Assembly (NCBI GenBank): GCA_022796875.1
Contig: JAAWJJ010000005.1
Coordinates: 1-64,000, forward strand
Direction of reading: 5' to 3'
DNA from: Eubacterium sp.
GTDB lineage: Bacteria; Bacillota; Clostridia; Lachnospirales; Lachnospiraceae
DNA length: 64,000 nucleotides
How positions within the stretch are numbered: position 1 is the first letter of the stretch; each line of letters starts with the position of its first letter. The notes below the pieces were generated by a model. It was not told the DNA's origin, ran no database searches, and worked only from the letters and a program-made list of their open reading frames with translations. Shown piece by piece: positions 17,585 through 26,257 of the stretch. Made by a program: the position numbers and the translations under genes.

Positions 17585-17639
17585 AGAACTGCCGGTACGC
17601 TGCAAAAACATAATGTTTATGCGACGTACCGGCAGTTCT
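17585..17639. repeat. 15-bp perfect inverted repeat after the orphan antitoxin
   Basis: AGAACTGCCGGTACG (17585-17599) is perfectly repeated in inverted orientation at 17625-17639 around a 25-base loop. It is not followed by a T tract on the + strand. It lies where a toxin gene would be expected and adjoins the right inverted arm. Confidence 0.8.
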
Positions 17640-17845
17640 AATACCTCTGCGAAACATTTTAGAAGTCTGGCAGCATAAGGGCAGGTTTTCACAGACATAG
17701 AATGTCAGGCCCGTACAAAATAGTAACCAATTGTCCTTGCGGAAGAAAATCCATTTGATGAAGCAGGCAATTGTTATATTTTGTATAGGACTGACAGCGT
17801 ACATATGAAAACTGATTTCCTGATGCTGCAAACTTCTTATTTTTT
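17634..17845. repeat. Right arm of the imperfect inverted repeat pair
   Basis: This arm is uninterrupted and inverted relative to 16800-17135. It runs up to the stop codon of the HtrA gene (17848). In-frame stops break the peptide-like reading, so it is not a working gene. Together the arms enclose the orphan antitoxin gene, its promoter and the 15-bp palindrome. Confidence 0.7.
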
Positions 17846-17847
17846 TA

Positions 17848-19215
17848 CTACTTTTTGCTTCCGAGCACGCACTTTAACGTCTGTTCCGCATATTCGCCGT
17901 TTGACGCCCTGCGGATCACAAGTTCCACTTCTGTGCCTGCTTCATAATACTGCATACGCTCCTGTAATTCTGCCATCGAATTTACTTTTTTTCCGTCGAA
18001 AGAAGTAATGATATCTCCTTTCATCAGGCCGCAGCTTTCCGCCGCCGTACTTTCGTATACCCGTGCGACGTAAATTCCTTCCGGCATATTATAAGTCGCC
18101 GCTACTTCTTCCGATACGTCAACGCCTGAAATACCAAGGTAAGCGCTCTTTGCTTCTTCTACGATCTCACGTGTAATCAAGTCGTTTAAAATCGGCCCGG
18201 CAGTAGAAATCGGAATCGCAAATCCCATGCCTTCGATCGTACTGCTTGCAAATTTTGCAGAATTGATGCCGATGACTTCGCCTTTCAGGTTCAACAAAGC
18301 GCCCCCGCTGTTCCCCGGATTGATCGCTGCATCCGTCTGAATCAGTTCATTCGTAATATTCTGTCCGTTTGTTTCATCGGTAAGGGTCACTTCCCGGTTC
18401 ACCGCGCTGATCACGCCCGTCGTTACGGACTGTCCGTAGCCTAAGGCATTGCCGATCGCGATCGCCGTTTCACCGACTACCAGTTCTTCAGAATTTCCCA
18501 GAGTCGCGACTTTAATCTTGCCTAAAGTTTCCTCGGAAAGAGAGCTGACCGGAATGGATACGACCGCCAGGTCGCTCGAAGCATCCGTTCCTTTTACTTC
18601 CGCCGTCGCCGTCGTATCGTCGATAAAGCTGACGGTAATCGTCGTCGCCCCTTCTACTACATGGTTATTGGTCGCAATATACAGATTTTCCTCATCCTGG
18701 CTTAAAATCACTCCGGAACCGCAGCTTTCCTGCGCGTAAGTATCCGTCTGTCCCCACCAGTCGCGGTATTCGGTTTCCGTCATATTGGTAATGGACACGA
18801 TAGACGGCATTGCATTTTCCACGATACCGGATACGTCCGGAGTCTGTGCGTTCATAGCTGTCGGGGTCTGTTCCAGTTTCCCCTCCTGCACAACCGTATC
18901 CTGCCGCTGGCCATTATCGTTACTTTCCGCAGCCTCCATGTTTTCAGTTTCTTTCGTATCGCCTGCTCCGATCCGGTTCATTCCCAGAAAGATCCCTCCG
19001 GAAATAAGGCCGAAGATCACTGCCAGGACCACGCATTTGACGACCGCCCAGCCGAAACCTTTAAAACTACGCTTCTTCTTTTTCGGCTTCCCGATATCCG
19101 GGTTCCCATAAACGTTCTGATTTTCAAATGTATTCCGGACTTCAAATACATTCTGGTTCTCAGATGTATTCTGTATTTCATATTCATTGGAATTCCATTC
19201 GTTATTATGTTCCAT
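17848..19215 (-). CDS. HtrA/DegP-type membrane-anchored serine protease
   Basis: 455-residue surface protease for quality control of exported proteins. A cytoplasmic, Asn/Glu-rich N-terminus with a repeated ENQNV motif and a KPKKKK basic patch precedes one membrane helix at about 59-81. The trypsin-like domain has the triad His185 (ATNNHVVEG), Asp215 (SSDLAVVSI) and Ser303 (NPGNSGGAL). A PDZ domain occupies about residues 345-450 (AYLGISGVDV..GLMKGDIITSF). I set the start at 19215 because AGAGGAGGAAG lies just before this ATG; the longer GTG reading from 19236 would place that ribosome binding site inside the gene. The gene is downstream of gtrA on the same strand. Confidence 0.93.
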   Translation of the reverse strand: MEHNNEWNSNEYEIQNTSENQNVFEVRNTFENQNVYGNPDIGKPKKKKRSFKGFGWAVVKCVVLAVIFGLISGGIFLGMNRIGAGDTKETENMEAAESNDNGQRQDTVVQEGKLEQTPTAMNAQTPDVSGIVENAMPSIVSITNMTETEYRDWWGQTDTYAQESCGSGVILSQDEENLYIATNNHVVEGATTITVSFIDDTTATAEVKGTDASSDLAVVSIPVSSLSEETLGKIKVATLGNSEELVVGETAIAIGNALGYGQSVTTGVISAVNREVTLTDETNGQNITNELIQTDAAINPGNSGGALLNLKGEVIGINSAKFASSTIEGMGFAIPISTAGPILNDLITREIVEEAKSAYLGISGVDVSEEVAATYNMPEGIYVARVYESTAAESCGLMKGDIITSFDGKKVNSMAELQERMQYYEAGTEVELVIRRASNGEYAEQTLKCVLGSKK

Positions 19216-19320
19216 ATTTTCTTCCTCCTCTATCACAAAATGTTATTTTTCTGTTCACAAATCATATGTTACCCTCAATTTGTGATAATCCTGTGATAAC
19301 AAGCGCCTGTTTTTGTGAAA

Positions 19321-19725
19321 TTATTGTGAATGGTCTTCTATAAATAATTTTCTCGTTACAAAATTCCAAATCATAACAACTACCGTCGCGCATACTTTTC
19401 CCAGCATATAGTGCATTCCGATCCGGTCCGTGCATGCTTTCAGCAGCAGTTCGTTAATAATCAGGCCGCAGATACTCAGCACTGCAAAAACCAAAAACTC
19501 CTTTTTTTTGCTGACGTCCTTTTTTCCATGGAAAACAAACTTCATGCTTGCAATATAATTAAATACAAGCGATATAATAAACGAAGCCGCCGCCGATACC
19601 ATATAATAAATGCCGAACGCTTCCGTAAACAAATAAAGAAGCCCGAAATCAATGATTGTGGATATTACGCCCACAATTCCGAATTTAAACGCCTGTATGG
19701 CCAGTTTTTTTAATTTCTCCCACAT
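19321..19725 (-). CDS. GtrA-family small membrane protein
   Basis: 134 residues with four membrane helices. The GtrA pattern is clear: an N-terminal helix FGIVGVISTIIDFGLLYL, a second helix with AASFIISLVFNYI, a basic cytoplasmic loop (KFVFHGKKDVSKKKE), and a C-terminal VVVMIWNFVTRKLFIE. GtrA proteins are proposed to flip or help present polyprenyl-phosphate-linked sugars, often in cell-wall or O-antigen glucosylation. It sits between glmS and htrA at the downstream end of the polysaccharide locus, which suits that role. Confidence 0.88.
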   Translation of the reverse strand: MWEKLKKLAIQAFKFGIVGVISTIIDFGLLYLFTEAFGIYYMVSAAASFIISLVFNYIASMKFVFHGKKDVSKKKEFLVFAVLSICGLIINELLLKACTDRIGMHYMLGKVCATVVVMIWNFVTRKLFIEDHSQ

Positions 19726-19735
19726 AATGTTTAAC

Positions 19736-19823
19736 CGTAATGCTCTTTCTTATTTCCCGTAATGTTCTTGCTCATTTATCGTAATGATTTTCTTCATTTA
19801 CCGTAATGTCTTTTTTATTCAAC
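19736..19823. repeat. Four degenerate 22-bp tandem repeats between glmS and gtrA
   Basis: The heptamer CGTAATG recurs at 19736, 19758, 19780 and 19802, exactly 22 bases apart, each followed by a T/C-rich tail. On the minus strand this is CATTACG with an A/G-rich spacer containing AAATGA or similar, repeated directly after the glmS stop. The period is not a multiple of three, so it is not a coding repeat. Confidence 0.7.
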
Positions 19824-21641
19824 AGTAACCGACTTCGCCAGATTCCGCGGCTTATCCACGTCGCAGCCTTTCCCTACGGACACATAGTAAGAAAACAGCT
19901 GTAGCGGAATAATTGCCAGCGAATTGGTAAAATAATGACTGGTTTCCGGAATATAAATGACATAATCCGCCACTTTTTCCACTTCGGTATTTCCCTCGTT
20001 CGTCACCGCCAGCACAAACGCCCCGCGGGAACTGACTTCCACAACGTTGCTGATCGTCTTTTTATACAGCTTTTCCTGCGTAATGACGGCCGCTACCAGC
20101 GTCCCATCTTCGATCAGGGAGATCGTGCCATGTTTCAACTCTCCCGCCGCATACGCTTCCGAATGGATATAGGAAATCTCCTTTAATTTTAAAGATCCCT
20201 CCAGGGAAATCGCGTAATCAATTCCCCTGCCGATGAAAAACACATCTTTTGCTGCTATATAGCGGTTTGCAAACCGCTGGATATTTCCTTTGTTATGGAG
20301 CAGCAATTCAATCTGATCCGGCAGCTTTTTCAGATCTTTCAATAATTCTGCTACTTCTTCTTTCCCGATGATATTCCGGGCCTCTGCAAATTTAATCGCC
20401 AGCAAATACTGAGCAATCAACTGTGCCGAGTATGCTTTCGTCGTGGCAACCGCAATCTCCGGTCCCGCCCACGTATACATAATCTTATCCGCTTCCCGTG
20501 CAATCGAACTGCCGACCACATTGACGATCCCGAGCGTCATGACGCCTTTTTTCTTCGCTTCGCGCAGCGCTGCAAGGGAATCGGCCGTTTCTCCGGACTG
20601 GCTGATAATAATGACGAGATCGTTTTTTTCCAGAATCGGGTCCCGGTAACGGAACTCGCTCGCCAGATCAGCGACTACCGGAATCCTGGCCATCTCTTCA
20701 AACACATATTTTGCGGTCATTCCGGTATGCGACGCGGAACCACAGGCTACGATATGTATCCTGTGAATGGCTCTGATCTCATCGTCGCTCATGCCAAGTT
20801 CCTCAATATATACGTCGTTGTCCCGGATACGCGGCATCAGGGTATCGCGTACGGTCTTCGGCTGCTCGTGCATTTCCTTTAACATAAAATGTTCGTAACC
20901 GCCTTTTTCCGCCGCATCGACGTCCCACTCAATCGTGGACAGTTCTTTGTTGATCGTTTCGCCTTCTACATTATAAAAACAGATATCTTTTTCTGTCAGC
21001 CTGGTCAGTTCTTCATTTTGGATAAAATAGACCTGGCGCGTGTATTTCAATACGGCCGGGACGTCGGAAGCGATCAGGTTGCCGTCTTTTCCTTTTCCGA
21101 CGATCAGCGGACTGTCTTTTCTGACCGCATATATTTCTCCCGGATGATCCAGAAACAGTATGCCGAGGGCATAGGATCCCTCCACACGGTGCATGACTTT
21201 CGTCATGGCCTCGATCGGATCTCCGTTATAATAATAATCCAGAAGATGCGCCACGACTTCCGTATCGGTTTCCGATTCGAATACGTATCCTTTCGCCGCC
21301 AGATAATTTCTTAACTTCAGATAATTCTCAATAATGCCGTTGTGCACTACCGAGATCGAACGCTCCACATTCGAGTGTGGGTGGGCGTTGATCCTGCTCG
21401 GCGCGCCGTGCGTAGCCCAACGGGTGTGGGCGATTCCCGAAGTACCCGGCATCATTTCTCCGTCATGCGTCTGCTCGCTCAATACTTTCAGGCGGCCGAC
21501 CGCTTTTTGCATAGTGATCTTTTTCCCGTCAAATACCGCCAGTCCTGCCGAATCATATCCTCTGTATTCCAGTTTTGCCAGTCCGTCCAACAGGATCGGC
21601 GCTGCCTGCCCGGTTCCTGTATATCCAACTATTCCACACAT
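19815..21641 (-). CDS. glmS: Glutamine--fructose-6-phosphate aminotransferase (isomerizing)
   Basis: Makes glucosamine-6-phosphate from fructose-6-phosphate and glutamine, the entry step to UDP-GlcNAc and hence peptidoglycan and surface glycans. Its 608 residues are the standard length. The N-terminal class II amidotransferase domain begins MCGIVGYTG, with Cys2 as nucleophile. HTRWATHGAPS and HNGIIENY complete its glutaminase site. Two SIS domains follow (VACGSASHTG, SQSGETADSLAAL and SLEGSLKLKEISYIHSEAYAAGELKHG). The C-terminus ends DKPRNLAKSVTVE as usual. It is in line with the polysaccharide genes. Only 90 bases separate it from the next gene upstream, too short for a typical glmS ribozyme. 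Confidence 0.97.
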   Translation of the reverse strand: MCGIVGYTGTGQAAPILLDGLAKLEYRGYDSAGLAVFDGKKITMQKAVGRLKVLSEQTHDGEMMPGTSGIAHTRWATHGAPSRINAHPHSNVERSISVVHNGIIENYLKLRNYLAAKGYVFESETDTEVVAHLLDYYYNGDPIEAMTKVMHRVEGSYALGILFLDHPGEIYAVRKDSPLIVGKGKDGNLIASDVPAVLKYTRQVYFIQNEELTRLTEKDICFYNVEGETINKELSTIEWDVDAAEKGGYEHFMLKEMHEQPKTVRDTLMPRIRDNDVYIEELGMSDDEIRAIHRIHIVACGSASHTGMTAKYVFEEMARIPVVADLASEFRYRDPILEKNDLVIIISQSGETADSLAALREAKKKGVMTLGIVNVVGSSIAREADKIMYTWAGPEIAVATTKAYSAQLIAQYLLAIKFAEARNIIGKEEVAELLKDLKKLPDQIELLLHNKGNIQRFANRYIAAKDVFFIGRGIDYAISLEGSLKLKEISYIHSEAYAAGELKHGTISLIEDGTLVAAVITQEKLYKKTISNVVEVSSRGAFVLAVTNEGNTEVEKVADYVIYIPETSHYFTNSLAIIPLQLFSYYVSVGKGCDVDKPRNLAKSVTVE

Positions 21642-21731
21642 ACTCTCTCCTCCATACCCTTAAATTGTAACCTTTTTCGTCCGCAAAAGCGCTTTCCGCG
21701 CAGCCACGGCCAATCCGGTATCCTGATAAAA

Positions 21732-22706
21732 CTATTCTGTATCCCATTCCTGCTTATTCCAGTATCCTTTATTAGAAGTATATTTTAAAATCTGATTTTT
21801 TTTCAGTTTTTTATAATGGAATCCCTTTTTATACCCGACATATTTTGCCAGATTCTGCGAAATCAAAGAAAAAATCTGCAGCGGCTTTTTTTTCTTCAGC
21901 AAATATTTTGCCGTAGCGGCCACGGACTTCATCCCCTCCGACTCTGATTTTACCTCCGCAAAAACTTCCGGATGCTGCGCCTGGGATACTCCCAGGTCAA
22001 AATACCGTTTTTTCTGCTGCCTGGCCGTATAATTATGGGAATGGACGACCAGAGCGTCTGCCGCATAAGCGATCCCGTAACCCGCATATACGGCATGGCC
22101 TGCATAGATCATATCCTCGTTAAATATCGTACGTTTTTCAAAACCGCCGAGCTTGTCAAAAATTTCCCGGTTATAAACGGCGCAGACATTGGAACAGAAA
22201 AAAGTTTTGATCCCCAGTTCTTCCAGATCCTTTTTTTCCTTGATCCTGCACCGCGGCGGATAATTAAACTGACGCATATAATTTTCCATCAAAGAACTGC
22301 TTCCTGCGGCCAGCTGCCTTGCATACCCCGCCGCTACCGGCGCGCCGGTGCTCGTCGTTCCCCCGATCGCTTTACACAGGTTCGCAATCAGATAATTGTC
22401 TGCCGGGACGGCGTCCTGCGTCATACAGATAAAATAAGGAGCGTCGCTGTAAGAAACCCCCTGCATCCTCGTTCCGCCATGGTCAAACTCTTTCTTAGGG
22501 ATATGATGCAGCTCCACCGGCAGCTTTTGTAAAAGTTTTTCCGCCCGGTATTTTTTCACAAAGTCCGTCCAGCAGTTTTCCTCGGTATTCATAATAATCA
22601 CTTTATGAACAACACAAGTCTGCCCCTGCAGAGCTTGCAGAAGCAGACTGAATTTTTCATCAGGCTGATAAGTTGGAATAATCAAATCAACTGTCTGTTT
22701 TTCCAT
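21732..22706 (-). CDS. GT2 glycosyltransferase, rhamnosyltransferase type
   Basis: 324-residue cytoplasmic glycosyltransferase with a GT-A fold. It begins VDLIIPTYQPDEKFSLLLQAL. The motif KEFDHGGTR, seen in many dTDP-rhamnose transferases such as RfbF/WbbL-related proteins, is present, followed by ICMTQDAVPAD in place of the DxD metal site. NEDMIYAGHAVYAGY matches the catalytic-base region. The C-terminus is rich in Lys. It is the last glycosyltransferase of the locus before glmS and lies 24 bases after the LCP gene. dTDP-rhamnose genes are not in the window, so the donor is inferred. Confidence 0.82.
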   Translation of the reverse strand: MEKQTVDLIIPTYQPDEKFSLLLQALQGQTCVVHKVIIMNTEENCWTDFVKKYRAEKLLQKLPVELHHIPKKEFDHGGTRMQGVSYSDAPYFICMTQDAVPADNYLIANLCKAIGGTTSTGAPVAAGYARQLAAGSSSLMENYMRQFNYPPRCRIKEKKDLEELGIKTFFCSNVCAVYNREIFDKLGGFEKRTIFNEDMIYAGHAVYAGYGIAYAADALVVHSHNYTARQQKKRYFDLGVSQAQHPEVFAEVKSESEGMKSVAATAKYLLKKKKPLQIFSLISQNLAKYVGYKKGFHYKKLKKNQILKYTSNKGYWNKQEWDTE

Positions 22707-22730
22707 AATCGCTCCTCGGCGTACATTGCC

Positions 22731-23789
22731 TTACTGATCCGCGTCTGACGCCGTTACTCCGGTCAGATTTTTGATCTCGTCGCTGTATTCCGTTACGGTA
22801 GCGGACGGCATATAAGTTTCCACACCGTATAAAAACTGGTGCAGTTTCACTACATTGGTTTCCAGGTCCGCCGGAATTACCGTGTCGCCGCAGGACAGAT
22901 CACGAGTTGTTTTATCAAACGGGAATCCCGTGGATTCGCCCATCTCATATGCAAATACCTGTGTCACCAGGGAGAGCATGGATTTATAACTTAAGTTCGT
23001 GGAAATATCCGGCAGCAGTTCATCCGCCAGTTTATTTAAAGTGCCGAGATCGGAACCTTTCGCCTTTTCCACGATCTTTCCGATGACCTCCCGCTGTCTT
23101 TCCGTTCGTTTGTAATCGCTGCCCGCAGTCGTACGGAGCCGGGAATAGGCTACGGCCTGCACGCCGTCTAACGTATATACGCCGCCGGCGGACAGATAGT
23201 TCGCCTGTTTTCCTGTCATTTCCGCCACTTCTTCAATATAACCCGTCATATCATTTGCTTCTTTGTCAGACAGTTCGATCTCCACGCCGCCGACCGCATC
23301 GACGCAGTTTGCTACCGCGCGGAAGTCCACCGTTGCGTAATCCTGGATATTCAGGTCAAGATTTTTATTCAGCATTTCGATCGCCGTTTCTGCTCCTCCG
23401 GAACCGTAAGCAGCATTCGCTTTGTTATAACTATCGTTAGTCTGATTGAGGTAAGTATCACGGTAAACGGATACCATTTTCACTTCGTCGGTATCGTTAT
23501 TGATACTTGCAATGATAATCACGTCCGAACGTCCTTTGTTTGTATCGCCGTTCGTACGGTTATCAAGGCCAAACAGGGCGATATCGGTATAACCGTTCAG
23601 GCGGTCTAACGTTTCCTGGTCCAGTTCGTTCGTATCTACTTCGCCGATATCCTGACGGTTGATTTTACTTATTTTCATAAATAAGAACAACGCAATCAAC
23701 ACTATGATCAGAATGACCACTTCAAGAATAAATACTTTAATTTTTTTTCTTCTTTTCTGTGCCTTTGTTAATCTTTTTTTCTTAGACAT
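22731..23789 (-). CDS. LytR-CpsA-Psr (LCP) family glycopolymer transferase
   Basis: 352-residue membrane-anchored protein that, in this family, transfers polyprenyl-pyrophosphate-linked glycopolymers to peptidoglycan outside the cell. A very basic N-terminus (KKKRLTKAQKRRKK) precedes one membrane helix at about 18-42. The LCP catalytic domain shows IALFGLDNR, SDVIIIASIN, VSVYRDTYL and YSRLRTTAGSDYKRTERQREV, including the Arg/Asp residues that bind the pyrophosphate. It is paralogous to the LCP protein at 45148-46254. It lies directly downstream of the initiating sugar transferase gene, consistent with attachment of this locus's product. Confidence 0.92.
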   Translation of the reverse strand: MSKKKRLTKAQKRRKKIKVFILEVVILIIVLIALFLFMKISKINRQDIGEVDTNELDQETLDRLNGYTDIALFGLDNRTNGDTNKGRSDVIIIASINNDTDEVKMVSVYRDTYLNQTNDSYNKANAAYGSGGAETAIEMLNKNLDLNIQDYATVDFRAVANCVDAVGGVEIELSDKEANDMTGYIEEVAEMTGKQANYLSAGGVYTLDGVQAVAYSRLRTTAGSDYKRTERQREVIGKIVEKAKGSDLGTLNKLADELLPDISTNLSYKSMLSLVTQVFAYEMGESTGFPFDKTTRDLSCGDTVIPADLETNVVKLHQFLYGVETYMPSATVTEYSDEIKNLTGVTASDADQ

Positions 23790-23805
23790 TGTTTTTCCCT
23801 TTTCT

Positions 23806-25206
23806 CTAATATGCGTTTTTGTTGACGAAGCCTTTAAAGGCTGTCAGGAACAGGATCTTAAAATCCAGTCCCAGCGTCCAGTTCTCAATATAATAAAGGT
23901 CGTGCTCGATCCTTTTTAAGATCGAAGTATCCCCCCGAAATCCATTTACCTGCGCCCATCCGGTCATCCCCGGACGAACCTGATGCTTTACCATATACCT
24001 GGGGATTTCCTCCCGGAATTTTTCCACAAACTGCGGACGTTCCGGCCTCGGTCCCACAAGGCTCATTTCCCCTTTCAGCACATTAAACAACTGCGGCAGT
24101 TCGTCAATGCTCGTCCGCCGGATGAATTTTCCGACCGGCGTCACTCTTGGATCATCTTTCACGGTCCAGCCTTTTTTCTCCTGTCCCGGTTCCTGCACCC
24201 GCATGGAACGGAACTTGTACATTTCAAATTCACGGTTATGGAGCCCGACCCTGATCTGCTTAAACAGCAAAGGCCCGGGGCTGCTTGCTTTCACCGCAAT
24301 TACGGCAGCCAGCATAACCGGCGAAAAAACGCCGATACAAATAATCGAACCGATGATATCCATGACCCGTTTTACCATCGAATTAAACGTATTGGAAAGC
24401 GGAACATACCGGATGTTGATTACCGGCAGTCCCAGCAAATCTTCCGTATACGGCCTTGTTGGAATAATATTATTATAATCCGGTATAAATTTTGTATGCA
24501 CGCCTGATTTTTCACAAAGGGCAACAATATGTTCCAGTTTGTCATATTGTTCCAGTCCGAGTGTAATCGCAATCTCGTCCAGCTTATTTTCCGGCAGGAT
24601 ATAAAGCAGGTTCTCAATCCCGCCGATCACTTTGCATCCTTTATAAGAAGTGCCGCGTTCCACATTGTCATCTAAAATCCCGCGGACATGATACCCCCAT
24701 TCCGGATTTGCAATAATACGGTTAATATACTGTTCCGCAGCACGCGAATACCCAACCAACAGAATATGCTTCAGGTTATAGCCGTTCCTTCGCATCCGGC
24801 GCAGCACATTACGGATTACATTGCGTACGATAAATTCCGCCATGCCGTTTATCATAAAGAAATAGAACATCATTTCCCTGGAAAAATCCGGCTGGTTAAT
24901 AATATAAAGGATGAAAATAATTCCCAAAAGCCCTACGACATTGGCTTTCAAAATATTAGCCGCTTCCAGGCGGCGTCCCTGCACCCGTTTCGGCGTATAC
25001 AGGTTAAAGGCATAATAAAGCAGCAGATATGCAGGTATGATAAACACCAGGGCCGACATATACACTTCCATCGGCAGCGCCGCATAACTGTCAAGAATAC
25101 CGCTTTCAAATTTAAGCCACCATGCCAGAATATAGGAAAAGCACACAACCAACCCGTCGATCACAACATGGAGCCGGTTAAAATGCTGTTGATTGTCTTT
25201 TATCAC
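23806..25206 (-). CDS. Polyprenyl-phosphate sugar-1-phosphate transferase (WbaP/WcaJ type)
   Basis: 466-residue initiating enzyme that transfers hexose-1-phosphate (glucose or galactose, undetermined) from a nucleotide sugar to undecaprenyl phosphate. Membrane helices fill residues 10-130, a Rossmann-like CoA-binding-type domain lies at about 130-260 (ILLVGYSRAAEQYI), a hydrophobic helix at about 275-300, and the bacterial sugar transferase domain at about 300-466. The latter has FKQIRVG, FEMYKFRSM, RRTSIDELPQL, MSLVGPRPERP and VRPGMTGWAQV. It commits the locus to lipid-linked glycan assembly. The following LCP gene starts 16 bases after its stop. Confidence 0.93.
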   Translation of the reverse strand: MIKDNQQHFNRLHVVIDGLVVCFSYILAWWLKFESGILDSYAALPMEVYMSALVFIIPAYLLLYYAFNLYTPKRVQGRRLEAANILKANVVGLLGIIFILYIINQPDFSREMMFYFFMINGMAEFIVRNVIRNVLRRMRRNGYNLKHILLVGYSRAAEQYINRIIANPEWGYHVRGILDDNVERGTSYKGCKVIGGIENLLYILPENKLDEIAITLGLEQYDKLEHIVALCEKSGVHTKFIPDYNNIIPTRPYTEDLLGLPVINIRYVPLSNTFNSMVKRVMDIIGSIICIGVFSPVMLAAVIAVKASSPGPLLFKQIRVGLHNREFEMYKFRSMRVQEPGQEKKGWTVKDDPRVTPVGKFIRRTSIDELPQLFNVLKGEMSLVGPRPERPQFVEKFREEIPRYMVKHQVRPGMTGWAQVNGFRGDTSILKRIEHDLYYIENWTLGLDFKILFLTAFKGFVNKNAY

Positions 25207-25294
25207 TGTTTTTCACCTGTATTTTCAAAACCCCATTTTCAATTCAATGGAATTATCATACAATAAAGCTGCCAAAAGAACAACTACAAATTTC

Positions 25295-26257
25295 TTAATA
25301 ATCTTTTAAAAATAAAATTCTCAGATTTTTCCACAGTTCCTTTTGGATCATCCGGTAATTGCTGCGGTTTGCTTCGCAAAACTTTACTTTTGCTTCCCTG
25401 CGGCAGAGCGACATTCCCTGCCGTGTTCCTTTTAAATACTCTCTTCCCAGATGTTTGCGGGTAAAAAAGGCCCATTTGACCAGCCATCCCGCAAACAAAA
25501 ACGGCCCGTTCAGCACAATCTGCCACGCCCGCATATTTTTATAATATAAGTACACGCTGTTCTGTGCCGCCAGCGTCACTTTAAAAGCGTTGTAGCGGGA
25601 ACCGGAAGCCGCGCTTCCGATATGATATACTTCGGCTTCCGGCTCATACCGGTTGGTATATCCGTAGATCCGGGCACGGTACCCGATATCCACGTCTTCC
25701 AGATAGGCAAAATGGCGTTCGTCAAAATAACCGATCGTATCAAATACTTCGCGCCGGTAAACCGCCGCTCCCGCACAAGCGGAAAAAACCTCCTGCCCTG
25801 TCGAATAAAACTCTGCCGGCCGGTCTTTCCCCCTGGCCCTGGCCCATCCGAGTACACAGTACAAATCCCCTGCGTTATCTATTATTTCATGGTCGTGGTA
25901 CTGCAGCATTTTTGCCGACGCCGAAAAGCATCCCGGATGCCTCTCCATAACGCTTACCAGCGCTTCCACAAACCCCTGTTTTACTTTTGTATCATTGTTT
26001 AGCAAAATAACGTAAGGCGTATCCGCCGCCCGGATCCCGGCATTGACCGCCGCGGAAAACCCCTCATTCCGACTGTTTTCGATCACCGTTATGTGCGGAT
26101 ATTTTTTCCGGACAAACTCCCTGCTTCCGTCCGTGGAAGCATTATCCACCACAATAATCTTAAATTTATCATAATTCTGCATCATTAATGCATCCAGACA
26201 TTCTCCGATATAAGCGGCTCCGTTATAATTCGGAATGACGACCGTTGCTTTATTCAT
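25295..26257 (-). CDS. GT2 glycosyltransferase (WbbL-like)
   Basis: 320-residue GT-A glycosyltransferase. TVVIPNYNGAAYIGECLDAL starts the nucleotide-binding fold, VVDNASTDGS is the first acidic motif, VILLNNDTKV the metal motif (NND in place of DxD, as in WbbL rhamnosyltransferases), and LEDVDIGYRARIYGY the catalytic-base region. Hydrophobic C-terminal segments (ILNGPFLFAGWLVKWAFF) suggest membrane association. Its start overlaps the 3' end of the next GT2 gene by 8 bases, so the pair is translationally linked. The donor sugar is unknown; rhamnose is the most common for this subgroup. Confidence 0.88.
   Translation of the reverse strand: MNKATVVIPNYNGAAYIGECLDALMMQNYDKFKIIVVDNASTDGSREFVRKKYPHITVIENSRNEGFSAAVNAGIRAADTPYVILLNNDTKVKQGFVEALVSVMERHPGCFSASAKMLQYHDHEIIDNAGDLYCVLGWARARGKDRPAEFYSTGQEVFSACAGAAVYRREVFDTIGYFDERHFAYLEDVDIGYRARIYGYTNRYEPEAEVYHIGSAASGSRYNAFKVTLAAQNSVYLYYKNMRAWQIVLNGPFLFAGWLVKWAFFTRKHLGREYLKGTRQGMSLCRREAKVKFCEANRSNYRMIQKELWKNLRILFLKDY

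Noticed and set aside
17559..17640. Toxin gene partner for the orphan antitoxin
   Set aside because: The short frame after the antitoxin stop (MRLLEKRI) ends after eight codons and the palindrome follows; no RelE/YoeB motif is present in either strand nearby.
19216..19236. GTG start of HtrA at 19236
   Set aside because: The AGAGGAGG ribosome binding site would lie inside the coding region; the ATG at 19215 has correct spacing.
21642..21731. glmS ribozyme upstream of glmS
   Set aside because: Only 90 bases separate glmS from the preceding gene, less than the usual ribozyme core plus leader, and I could not see the expected pairing elements.
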